In this document: piece after piece, positions 36,961 through 45,164 of the stretch
How positions within the stretch are numbered: position 1 is the stretch's first letter
How the letters are laid out: every line of letters begins with the position of its first letter
Notes under the pieces: generated by a model
Seen by the model: only the letters and a program-made list of their open reading frames with translations
The model's database searches: none
What the model was told of the DNA's origin: nothing
Assembly: GCA_018266435.1 (NCBI GenBank)
Contig: JAFEAL010000004.1
Location: 62,001-126,000 of the forward strand
Source of the DNA: Bacteroidota bacterium
GTDB lineage: Bacteria > Bacteroidota > Bacteroidia > Cytophagales > Cyclobacteriaceae
Reading direction: 5' to 3'
Length of the DNA stretch: 64,000 nt
Program-made: the position numbers and the translations under genes

Positions 36961-38202
36961 TCATCCTTTTACCAACACCTGCAGAGCAGCACGCGAAGAT
37001 TGTTCTAGAATTACTCCTTTTAAATTACGATACTCATTAAATGTTTGAGGGCTATAGTTTTTTACGGTGATCAGCAATAGCCCTGTGTTATAGAAAACTT
37101 CAAATTTTTTACTGAGCAATTCAATTAGTTTTAATACGCGGTGTTCACGGTAATCCACGCAAAATGAAAACGAGATGGCTGAGTTCTGCATCACATTTAC
37201 GTGCATGCCGTTTTGATGTAGCGCCTGAAAGATAGTACCCAAATGGTCTTCGTTAATAAATGTGTAATCGGTTACTTTGCATGAGATGAGGCATTGGTCT
37301 TCTTTGTGCACAATCAGCGGTGGTAAGTTGGGTACGTGGCAGTCGTGAATTTTGGTGCCCGGCAGCGAAGGATTTATAAAACTTTTCACCAGCAACGGAA
37401 TGTTGCGCATGGCCAATGGCTTTACAGTTTTCGGGTGAATTACCGATGCTCCGTAATAAGTCATCTCGGCTGTTTCTTTGTAGGGAAGTTCCTCAAAGAC
37501 AACCGCATCAGCAATACGCTTTGGGTCGGCACTCATCACCCCGGGCACGTCTTTCCAAATCGTGACTGACTCGGCATGGAGGCAGTACCCTAAAATGGCT
37601 GCACTGAAGTCTGACCCTTCGCGGCCCAGAGAAACGGTTTCTCTTTTTTCGTTATGAGCAATGAAGCCTTGTGTAATTACTAATTTTTTTAAATGCGGGT
37701 ATACCGATTTTATTTTTTTTTCGGTTTCACCCCACTGCACTTGCCCTTCGCGAAATGTGCTGTCAGTCAGGATGAGGTTTCGGGCATCTACCCATTCGGC
37801 ATCCAATCCGCCTTGCTGAAGAAAATGACAAACGATGGTGGATGACACGAGTTCACCCAGTCCGATTACCTGGTCATAAATACAGTCGTACTCTCCCGCA
37901 ATTGATGCGGTTGGGGTCAACTGATTGAAGAGAGAATGAATGGCTTGATCAATGGTTGTTGTGTTATTGAATAGTTGGCGGGTGATGTTGAAATGATACT
38001 CTTTGAGATGGCTTAATTCGTTGTCAAAATTTTTTCCGGCCTGGCTCAAAGCAATGATTTTTTCCAGTGCATCGGTAGTACTACCCATGGCCGAAAGCAC
38101 CACCCACAAATTTTCTTTGGTATTTTGCTTGATGATCGAAGCTACATTCCGTATGGCGTTTACATCCTTCAGCGAAGCCCCGCCAAATTTAAAAACCTTC
38201 AT
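36961..38202 (-). CDS. Aspartate kinase
   Basis: A 413-residue kinase that phosphorylates aspartate, the first step to lysine, threonine and methionine. The N-terminal 'VFKFGGASLKD' binds phosphate, 'GLGELVSSTIV' and 'SLGREGSDFSAAIL' line the active site, and 'WKDVPGVMSADP' follows as in LysC. The C-terminal 110 residues form ACT-type regulatory repeats, so feedback inhibition is likely. It is monofunctional, without a homoserine dehydrogenase domain. The start at 38202 is preferred to TTG at 38217. It is divergent from fbp with 61 bases between them. Confidence 0.93.
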   Translation of the reverse strand: MKVFKFGGASLKDVNAIRNVASIIKQNTKENLWVVLSAMGSTTDALEKIIALSQAGKNFDNELSHLKEYHFNITRQLFNNTTTIDQAIHSLFNQLTPTASIAGEYDCIYDQVIGLGELVSSTIVCHFLQQGGLDAEWVDARNLILTDSTFREGQVQWGETEKKIKSVYPHLKKLVITQGFIAHNEKRETVSLGREGSDFSAAILGYCLHAESVTIWKDVPGVMSADPKRIADAVVFEELPYKETAEMTYYGASVIHPKTVKPLAMRNIPLLVKSFINPSLPGTKIHDCHVPNLPPLIVHKEDQCLISCKVTDYTFINEDHLGTIFQALHQNGMHVNVMQNSAISFSFCVDYREHRVLKLIELLSKKFEVFYNTGLLLITVKNYSPQTFNEYRNLKGVILEQSSRAALQVLVKG

Positions 38203-38229
38203 ATTCTTATTATTCAATCGTTTGCAATA

Positions 38230-38237
38230 TATCTTTG
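38230..38237 (+). promoter_or_regulatory. Bacteroidota -7 box before fbp
   Basis: TATCTTTG is an exact TAnnTTTG match 26 bases before the fbp ATG, inside the 61-base lysC-fbp divergent region. No clear TTG lies 19-21 bases upstream. Confidence 0.45.
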
Positions 38238-38263
38238 CAGCGCGAATTTAAACACTATTATTT

Positions 38264-39244
38264 ATGGAGACCTCACGCATTGCCTTGCCTATCGGTACAA
38301 CGCTCGATCGATTTATCAAAAATAACCAAGACCAGTTTCAATATACCAGCGGTGAACTTTCGCAATTGCTTCGCGATATAGCGTTAGCTTCAAAGGTAGT
38401 GAACCGCGAGATTAACAAAGCAGGATTAATTGATATTATGGGGTCGGCCGGTTCGCAAAATACCGGAGGTGAGCAACAACAAAAACTCGATGTGTTGGCA
38501 AACATCAGGTTTACCCGGGCACTGACAAAAGGAGGCGAAGCTTGCGCCCTGATTTCTGAAGAAACCGAATCGTATGTTGACCTGAATAATAACGGAAAGT
38601 ATGTGATTGCCATTGACCCGCTGGACGGATCTTCAAACATTGACGTGAATGTTTCCATCGGCACAATCTTTTCGATATACCGCAGAAAATCACAAATCGG
38701 GCTGCCGATTACCGATCAGGATATTTTGCAGAGGGGAGAGGAGCAAGTGGCTGCCGGCTATATTTTATATGGATCTTCCACGATGTTGGTTTACACCACC
38801 GGCCATGGCGTAAATGGATTTACCTACGAACCATCGCTGGGAGAATATTTTTTGTCTCATCCTGATATGATCATTCCCGCTGAGGGCAAAACGTATTCCA
38901 TTAATGAGGGGCTGGCTAATTCATTTTCTGAAGACGTGAAAAATTACTTACAACATTGCAAAGACAGTCATTACACTGCGCGTTACATTGGTTCACTTGT
39001 GGCTGATTTTCACCGGAATTTGCTGAAAGGCGGAATTTATATTTATCCTGCTACGGCCAAAGATGCCCACGGTAAGTTACGCCTGATGTACGAATGTAAT
39101 GCGCTGGCCTTTATAGCCGAACAGGCCGGAGGCAAAGGCACAGATGGAAAAGAAAGGATTTTATCCATTAAGCCAAAGAGCCTGCACCAACGCACACCTT
39201 TTTATGTTGGATCCTCAAAAATGGTGGAACAGGCAATGAAATAA
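38264..39244 (+). CDS. fbp: Class I fructose-1,6-bisphosphatase
   Basis: A 326-residue gluconeogenic enzyme that hydrolyses fructose-1,6-bisphosphate to fructose-6-phosphate. The metal and phosphate site is '[19 protein letters not shown]'. Other family blocks are '[13 protein letters not shown]' (catalytic Glu region), '[20 protein letters not shown]', '[20 protein letters not shown]' and '[19 protein letters not shown]'. Length and domain order are normal. Divergent promoter region with the aspartokinase gene. Confidence 0.97.
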   Translation: METSRIALPIGTTLDRFIKNNQDQFQYTSGELSQLLRDIALASKVVNREINKAGLIDIMGSAGSQNTGGEQQQKLDVLANIRFTRALTKGGEACALISEETESYVDLNNNGKYVIAIDPLDGSSNIDVNVSIGTIFSIYRRKSQIGLPITDQDILQRGEEQVAAGYILYGSSTMLVYTTGHGVNGFTYEPSLGEYFLSHPDMIIPAEGKTYSINEGLANSFSEDVKNYLQHCKDSHYTARYIGSLVADFHRNLLKGGIYIYPATAKDAHGKLRLMYECNALAFIAEQAGGKGTDGKERILSIKPKSLHQRTPFYVGSSKMVEQAMK

Positions 39245-39316
39245 GAAGTGTATTTTTAGTAAGGAATAAAACACCGTCTTCTGGTGTCTAATGGCTAAAC
39301 TTTAACCAGCCATATT

Positions 39317-40387
39317 ATGATGAATCAAATCCTTCCTATAAGAATGGTTATAACAGTTATAATTATTCTTGTCAGCATCAGTTGTTTTGCACAACCCAGG
39401 CAGAAAAAAATTTTATTAGCTCTTTCTAAGTCAGAACACGTCATGGCATTCATTGATCCGCATTCATTGAAAATTTTGGCACGGGTTCCGGTAGGTCCCG
39501 ATCCACATGAAGTCGCCACCTCTTCTGATGGTAGAGTAGCATACGTGTCAAACATGGGAGGCGGTCTTCATGAAATGAATGTCGTTGACGTAGTGGCGCA
39601 AAAAGCATTGCCGAGTATTGATACAAAATATTTTATCGGGTTGCATGGCTTGACATATGTAGGCGGTAAACTTTGGTTTACGGCCGAAGGATCAAAAGCA
39701 ATTGGCAGCATTGATGCTTCCGGGCAAGTGGTGTGGGCAATGGGTACTGGGCAAGACCGCACACACATGATTTATGTTACACCCGATGCCAGTCGGATTT
39801 ACACCACTAACGTAAATGCCGGTACCGTAAGTATACTGGTTGATACATTGCAGACCATGGGGCCGCCACCCGGCATGAGAGGCGGGCAAAAATCTCCGAG
39901 TGGTAGCTTGCCCCCGGGGCCACCCATGGGCCCGAGAAAAAGTTGGATTCATACTGTGATACCGGTCGAAAAAGGATCGGAAGGATTTGATGTAACACCC
40001 GATGGAAAACAATTGTGGACGGCATCGAGCAATGGAACGATTTCCATTATTGATCCGCTTGCTAAAAAACTGATTACAAAATTTGATGCTAAAGTAGAAG
40101 GCGCCAACCGACTCAAGTTTACACCCGATGGAAAGTTAGTTATCATCTCCAGTTTGCATACCGGTGATTTGTTTTTCTTTGATGTGGCCTCGCAAAAAGA
40201 AATTAAGAAAATAAATATAGGTCGGGGGGGAGCGGGTGTACTGATTGATACCGATGGTACGCGTGCATTCATTGGTTGCTCACCAGACGACTATGTGGCA
40301 GTAGTAGATATCAAAAAAATGGAATTAGTGAACAAGATATCTCTTGGTACCCCGGATGGGCTGGCTTGGGCGATTGTGAAGGAGTGA
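39317..40387 (+). CDS. Exported YncE-like beta-propeller protein
   Basis: A 356-residue protein with a signal peptide (about 1-26, ending SCFAQ). It is built of YVTN-type propeller blades: 'VAFIDPHSLKILARVPVG' type strands, 'PDPHEVATSSDGRVAYVSNM', 'TPDASRIYTTNVNAGTVSIL', 'VTPDGKQLWTASSNGTISII' and 'IDTDGTRAFIGCSPDDYVAV'. A Gly/Pro/Met-rich insert (about 180-205) interrupts one blade. Such seven-bladed proteins usually bind ligands or DNA in the periplasm; some are quinoprotein-like but no PQQ site is evident. It precedes DUF1501/DUF1800 with a 283-base gap. Confidence 0.82.
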   Translation: MMNQILPIRMVITVIIILVSISCFAQPRQKKILLALSKSEHVMAFIDPHSLKILARVPVGPDPHEVATSSDGRVAYVSNMGGGLHEMNVVDVVAQKALPSIDTKYFIGLHGLTYVGGKLWFTAEGSKAIGSIDASGQVVWAMGTGQDRTHMIYVTPDASRIYTTNVNAGTVSILVDTLQTMGPPPGMRGGQKSPSGSLPPGPPMGPRKSWIHTVIPVEKGSEGFDVTPDGKQLWTASSNGTISIIDPLAKKLITKFDAKVEGANRLKFTPDGKLVIISSLHTGDLFFFDVASQKEIKKINIGRGGAGVLIDTDGTRAFIGCSPDDYVAVVDIKKMELVNKISLGTPDGLAWAIVKE

Positions 40388-40670
40388 TTGTTGAGACAAA
40401 ATTCTATATTGATGATATATTAAGTTTATATCATATTTAATACAGAAATAAGAAAGTATTGAGAAATTTGATTTCTGGTAGACTCACTAGACTAAGTCAC
40501 TACTCCCAGCAGCAGTATTCGCACTAATGCTAAACATCAAAAACAGATAAGGAGTAAATGAACTCTTAGTTCATCCGAGTTTGTGATACATAAATTACAA
40601 AAAATACAAAATCTATTCGTAAGCGTTTTAAACCTCACACACCCTTATTGGTCTAAGCACAAATTCTTTT
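40388..40670. other. 283-base gap with two small dyads
   Basis: An AT-rich 8-bp dyad (40412-40419 with 40427-40434) sits just after the propeller gene, and a 6-bp dyad (40558-40563 with 40569-40574) lies upstream of the DUF1501 gene. Neither has a T tract. They may be regulatory or chance; I see no gene. Confidence 0.3.
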
Positions 40671-41921
40671 ATGATCTCTCGCAGGGCATTTATAAAAGCT
40701 GGCGGTCTTGCCATGTTTGGTATTGGGGTGGGCGGAGTGCCGCAGTTTGTGACTCGTGCTGCTTCGTTTAATAAACTTGCTCGTCCCTATAAAAAAAATA
40801 AAATACTGGTCTGTATTTTTCAACGAGGTGCCATGGATGGCTTGATGGCCGTAACCCCCTTTACCGACAACTATTTAAAAAACGCCCGCCCCAATTTGTT
40901 TATGAGTGCCGATAGCAAAGGAGAACTCATTGATTTAGACGGCCGTTTCGGCTTACACCCCGGATTCAAAAATTTTACTCAACTCTATAAGTCAAAACAA
41001 TTGGCTATTGTGCATGGTGTAGGCTCACCCAACACCACACGAAGTCATTTTGATGCACAAGATTATATGGAGAGCGGTACGCCCTTCAACAAAGGCACAC
41101 CCAGCGGATGGCTTAACCGTGCCGTGGGTTTACTAGGTCACGAGGGAAGCCCATTTAGGGCCGTAAGCTTGACCAGTAGTTTGCCCCGTTCGCTATATGG
41201 CGATAATCCATCCATTGCCATCAGCAACCTGGCAGATTTTGGGCTGCAACTAAAAGGAGCAAAAACAGCTTACCTCACAGCCCAAACATTTGAAGAACTT
41301 TACGATCAGACCAGCGATGATCTGTTGAAAGAAACAGGTAAGGAGAGTTTTGAAGCGATGAATATGTTGAAAAAAACAGATATCAAAAATTATAAGCCGG
41401 CAAACAGTGCTGTTTACCCCGGTTCTGCGCTGGGTAATGCGATGAAACAAATAGCTCAACTAATTAAAATGGATGTGGGCCTGGAAATTGCCTTCGCAGA
41501 AAGTGGAGGTTGGGATACCCACTTCAACCAAGGGACGGACAAAGGAATTTTTTCGCGCAATGCCGAAGACTTGAGTAAAAGCATAACGGCATTTTGGGCC
41601 GACCTTGGCTCCATACAAGGCGATGTAACATTGATGACGATGACCGAGTTTGGTCGCACAGTAAGACAAAACGGAACAGGCGGAACCGATCACGGCAGAG
41701 CAAGTTGTTTGTTTATTTTAGGTAACGATGTACAGGGTGGCAAGGTGCATGGATTGATTAACCCACTTGCCGTTGAAAACCTGGCCGATGGCCGTGACCT
41801 GGAGGTGACGACTGACTTCAGAAGTATTTTTAGCGAAGTGGCCGACAAGCACTTACAGTTGAACGATGATAGACTTTTATTTCCGGATTGGAGCGGTTCA
41901 AAATTGGGTGTAATGATTTGA
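40671..41921 (+). CDS. DUF1501 domain protein (Tat-exported)
   Basis: A 416-residue protein with a twin-arginine signal at residues 3-8 (SRRAFIKAGGLAMFGIG), so it is exported folded. The DUF1501 core shows 'ILVCIFQRGAMDGLMAVTPF', 'RFGLHPGFKNFTQLYKSKQL', 'SHFDAQDYMESGTP', 'AFAESGGWDTHFNQG' and 'MTEFGRTVRQNGTGGTDHGR'. These place it in the alkaline-phosphatase-like sulfatase superfamily by distant similarity, with His and Asp residues kept, but catalysis is unproven. It forms a conserved pair with the DUF1800 gene 15 bases downstream. Confidence 0.88.
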   Translation: MISRRAFIKAGGLAMFGIGVGGVPQFVTRAASFNKLARPYKKNKILVCIFQRGAMDGLMAVTPFTDNYLKNARPNLFMSADSKGELIDLDGRFGLHPGFKNFTQLYKSKQLAIVHGVGSPNTTRSHFDAQDYMESGTPFNKGTPSGWLNRAVGLLGHEGSPFRAVSLTSSLPRSLYGDNPSIAISNLADFGLQLKGAKTAYLTAQTFEELYDQTSDDLLKETGKESFEAMNMLKKTDIKNYKPANSAVYPGSALGNAMKQIAQLIKMDVGLEIAFAESGGWDTHFNQGTDKGIFSRNAEDLSKSITAFWADLGSIQGDVTLMTMTEFGRTVRQNGTGGTDHGRASCLFILGNDVQGGKVHGLINPLAVENLADGRDLEVTTDFRSIFSEVADKHLQLNDDRLLFPDWSGSKLGVMI

Positions 41922-41936
41922 TCAATTAAATTAAGA

Positions 41937-43874
41937 ATGATGACTCGCCCGCACTTCATTTTCGCTGTTGCATTTTTCGTACTTACTTCGTTCAGCCTGA
42001 ATAAAACAGGTAACTCAAAATTTCCGTATCATCAAGCCGGGCTTACTGAGCGGCAGGCAGCCGCTCACCTGATTAGCCGTTTTACATTTGGAACCACCCC
42101 TCATTTGGTAGACGAAGTAGTAACGATGGGATTAGAAAAATGGTTTGCCGCCCAACTCAATGGAAACGAAGAAGATCAAGAGGTGAAAAATCGGTTAAAA
42201 AACTATGATGCACTTAACTTGAGCAACTCACAAGTACTGATGCAGTTTCCGCGTGGGCCTCAGTTGCGAAAAATGGCTGTTGCTGATGGTTTCCTTAATA
42301 AAGATTCACTGAACAACTTGGATAAACCTTCAATCAAAAAAAAATTGAATGAGTATAAAAACCAAAAAGGCATACGCGATGAGCGTGAGTTGTACCGTCA
42401 GTTCCTAAGCCAGAAAATCATTCGTGCAGTGTACGGCAAAAACCAACTTCATGAAGTACTGACTGATTTTTGGTTCAACCATTTTAACGTGTCTGCAACC
42501 AAGAATCAATGTGCTTTATTTATTCCGGCTTATGAAAGAGATGTGATTCGCCCAAATGTAACTGGAGATTTTTTTGATTTACTAATAGCCACAGCACAGT
42601 CACCGGCAATGCTGCTGTACCTCGATAACGCATCGAGCATGGGAATAGAAGAAAATATTGAAGACACTTCATTGAAACAACAACCGCGAACCCGTGTCAC
42701 CAGAAGGGGAATAATCATTCAACCAATGCCTCGTCAAAGAACCGCTCGTACACCAAAGAAAAAAACATCACAAGGTCTAAATGAAAACTACGCCCGAGAA
42801 ATTATGGAGCTTCATACGCTTGGGGTTGATGGTGGCTACACTCAGCAAGATGTAACCGAAGCGGCCCGCGTGCTTACCGGCTGGACAGTTTATCCGATGA
42901 AAGACGGTAACAATGAAGGAATGAGAAAAAAACTTGATGGAATAGGAGAGAGCAGGTTGGCCAGTCGTGGTTTTGTACATAAAGGTGACTTTCTCTTCGT
43001 ACCCACTCGCCATGATGCCAAAGAGAAAATTGTTTTGGGAAAAATAGTTAAGGCCGGAGGCGGGTACAACGATGGGGTGGATTTATTAAAAATGCTGGCG
43101 ATCCATCCGTCCACTGCTAAGTTTATTTCAAAAAAAATAGCCATTCGTTTTGTGTCCGATAACCCACCTCAATCTTTAATCGATAAGTTGGCTGATGCTT
43201 TTTTAAGACATCATGGCAACATAAAAAATGTATTGCTCACCTTAGTGCAGGCGCCCGAATTTTGGAGCGCTGAGGCACTGCGCGCAAAAACCAAATCACC
43301 ACTTGAATATGCGGTGAGTGCGGTGCGGGCATTGGATGCTGACGTGATCGAACCGATGCCGCTTAACCAATGGATTACTAAGATGGGGCAGAAACTTTAC
43401 ACGTATGCTGCACCGACAGGGTTTCCTGACCGCGGTCAGTATTGGATCAATACCGGTTCATTGTTAAATCGAATGAATTTTGGATTGCTCCTGACTGCGA
43501 AAAAAATAAAAGGAGTGAATGTTGACTTAGCTGAACTCAACAATCATCATGAGCCCGAAAGTGCTGAAGCAGCTTTGCCTGTTTATGCTGAGCTGATTTT
43601 GCCTGAACGAGATCTGGAGCCGACCCTTAAGCGACTGATGCCGATGGTGACAAGCCGTGATGTGGTTAAGAAAGTGAATGAAGCGGCTACTCAAAAAACA
43701 GGAACAACCATAACTGATAGCCTGGGCAACCGCGACAGTCAGGCAAATGTAAACCGCGAACTCAAAAAGAAGCCTTCAGTCAGGAGTGACGGATTCAATA
43801 AATTTGGAGATAATCCTATGCTCGCTCAGGTAGTTGGGATCATTATCGGATCGCCTGAGTTTCAGCGGAGGTAA
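41937..43874 (+). CDS. DUF1800 domain protein (exported)
   Basis: A 645-residue protein with a signal peptide (about 1-22). The DUF1800 pattern starts at 'AAAHLISRFTFGTTPHLVDE', then 'VLTDFWFNHFNVSATKNQ', 'GLNENYAREIMELHTLGVDG', 'TQQDVTEAARVLTGW' and, late, 'KKIAIRFVSDNPPQSLIDKL' and 'APTGFPDRGQYWINTGSLLN'. A basic Arg-rich insert (about 245-275) interrupts the core. Proteins of this family occur paired with DUF1501 across Bacteroidota and Planctomycetota, with unknown function. Cotranscribed with the upstream gene. Confidence 0.9.
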   Translation: MMTRPHFIFAVAFFVLTSFSLNKTGNSKFPYHQAGLTERQAAAHLISRFTFGTTPHLVDEVVTMGLEKWFAAQLNGNEEDQEVKNRLKNYDALNLSNSQVLMQFPRGPQLRKMAVADGFLNKDSLNNLDKPSIKKKLNEYKNQKGIRDERELYRQFLSQKIIRAVYGKNQLHEVLTDFWFNHFNVSATKNQCALFIPAYERDVIRPNVTGDFFDLLIATAQSPAMLLYLDNASSMGIEENIEDTSLKQQPRTRVTRRGIIIQPMPRQRTARTPKKKTSQGLNENYAREIMELHTLGVDGGYTQQDVTEAARVLTGWTVYPMKDGNNEGMRKKLDGIGESRLASRGFVHKGDFLFVPTRHDAKEKIVLGKIVKAGGGYNDGVDLLKMLAIHPSTAKFISKKIAIRFVSDNPPQSLIDKLADAFLRHHGNIKNVLLTLVQAPEFWSAEALRAKTKSPLEYAVSAVRALDADVIEPMPLNQWITKMGQKLYTYAAPTGFPDRGQYWINTGSLLNRMNFGLLLTAKKIKGVNVDLAELNNHHEPESAEAALPVYAELILPERDLEPTLKRLMPMVTSRDVVKKVNEAATQKTGTTITDSLGNRDSQANVNRELKKKPSVRSDGFNKFGDNPMLAQVVGIIIGSPEFQRR

Positions 43875-43885
43875 AAAAAATAGGT

Positions 43886-44302
43886 TTATTTCTCTTCTTC
43901 CTTTTTCACAACTAAAACTTCAGGGGCAACTTTTGCTAAAAGTGCATACCACTTTACTAATTTTTTAATATCAGAAATATAGACCCGCTGCTCGTCATAT
44001 TCAGGCAGAACAGATTTTAAAAACTCGCGAAGTTTAGAAGGATCAGCTTCCGGATCAACCCCAAGGGTATCTCCGTATTTCTCTTTTATTTTTTTTAGTA
44101 CATCAGCTAAAGGAACTGAACCTTCTTGGGTGGAAGTATAAATACTGATTTCATTCAGCACCGATACACGATGTTTTACACCGGCCACAATTTTTATTTT
44201 TGCTTCGTCTATTGATTCGAGCACTACCCCCGATCTTCCTGGTTTCAAAATACGAAACAAACCACCTTTGCCATTGATCGAAGCAATTTCACTTAACTCC
44301 AT
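43886..44302 (-). CDS. DUF5606 domain protein
   Basis: A 138-residue cytoplasmic protein starting 'MELSEIASINGKGGLFRILK' with an SH3-like first half ('SGVVLESIDEAKIKIVAGVK') and a helical second half ('LKKIKEKYGDTLGVDPEADP', then 'SKLREFLKSVLPEYDEQRVY'). This matches the DUF5606 family, which is confined to Bacteroidota and has no assigned role. The last residues are Lys/Glu rich. It converges with the DUF1800 gene (11 bases apart). engB is the next gene upstream on the same strand, 120 bases away. Confidence 0.82.
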   Translation of the reverse strand: MELSEIASINGKGGLFRILKPGRSGVVLESIDEAKIKIVAGVKHRVSVLNEISIYTSTQEGSVPLADVLKKIKEKYGDTLGVDPEADPSKLREFLKSVLPEYDEQRVYISDIKKLVKWYALLAKVAPEVLVVKKEEEK

Positions 44303-44422
44303 AGTCTGATTTTTTTATTCGTTTAAGCAGCAATATTACAATAATTCAAACATTTGAAATTTATAAAAAATAAAAAGACAAAGTACCTGTCATAAATTGG
44401 CAAACCAATCGGCATGAGTCAA

Positions 44423-45019
44423 TCACTGCGTGGCCATTGAGTCGGCAATAAAGTGCAGTATTTCTTCTTGACCCCATTTTTTTACCGATGATGTAATGAA
44501 GACAGGAGGCAACTCAGACCAGCTTTCCAATAATTTATGAGTAAAGGTTTCAACTGATTTGTTTAGTTGAGCTTGTTTCAGTTTGTCGGTTTTGGTCAGT
44601 ACGATGGCCAGAGGTAATTGTTTTTCACCCATCCAGGTGATGAAGTCAAAGTCTATGGGTTGAGGAGGAATGCGCGAGTCGATCAGCACAAACGTGCAAT
44701 ACAGATTTTTACGTTGCAGCAAGTAGTGTTCTATCATTTTGCCCCACTCGTAGCGCGATGCCTTGCTCACCGAGGCATACCCATAGCCGGGCAAGTCTAC
44801 CACATACCATTTTCCATTCATGACAAAGTGATTGATCGTTTGGGTTTTGCCGGGAGTAGATGAGGTCTTGGCCAAATCTTTTCGATGAGCAAGCATATTA
44901 ATCAGAGATGATTTGCCCACATTAGATCGGCCAATGAAAGCAAATTCAGGCTTGTTGGTTTCCGGGCAATTGCGCCAATCGGCCGAGCTGGTTACAAACT
45001 CAGAGGAGTGGATATCCAT
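44423..45019 (-). CDS. engB: Ribosome biogenesis GTP-binding protein YsxC/EngB
   Basis: A 198-residue GTPase needed for large-subunit ribosome assembly in other bacteria. G1 is 'GRSNVGKSSLIN', G2 the conserved Thr in 'SSTPGKTQTIN', G3 'DLPGYGYA' and G4 'TKTDK'. Length and the 'NKPEFAFIGRSNVGKS' entry are typical. It is divergent from the OmpA/PD40 gene. Confidence 0.95.
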   Translation of the reverse strand: MDIHSSEFVTSSADWRNCPETNKPEFAFIGRSNVGKSSLINMLAHRKDLAKTSSTPGKTQTINHFVMNGKWYVVDLPGYGYASVSKASRYEWGKMIEHYLLQRKNLYCTFVLIDSRIPPQPIDFDFITWMGEKQLPLAIVLTKTDKLKQAQLNKSVETFTHKLLESWSELPPVFITSSVKKWGQEEILHFIADSMATQ

Positions 45020-45164
45020 CTTAAAGTATTAATTGAACGGCAAAATACTAAACATGTAAGAATTGTGTGCTTTATGTTGGTATTTGGATTATCAAAATTT
45101 CGATATAATTTCATTAACTTGCTTACATTTCGCACAATTTTTAGAGACAAACCATTTTTTATTT

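Noticed and set aside
40558..40574. Six-bp dyad before the DUF1501 gene as a terminator
   Set aside because: No T tract and it is upstream of a gene; too short to call an operator alone.
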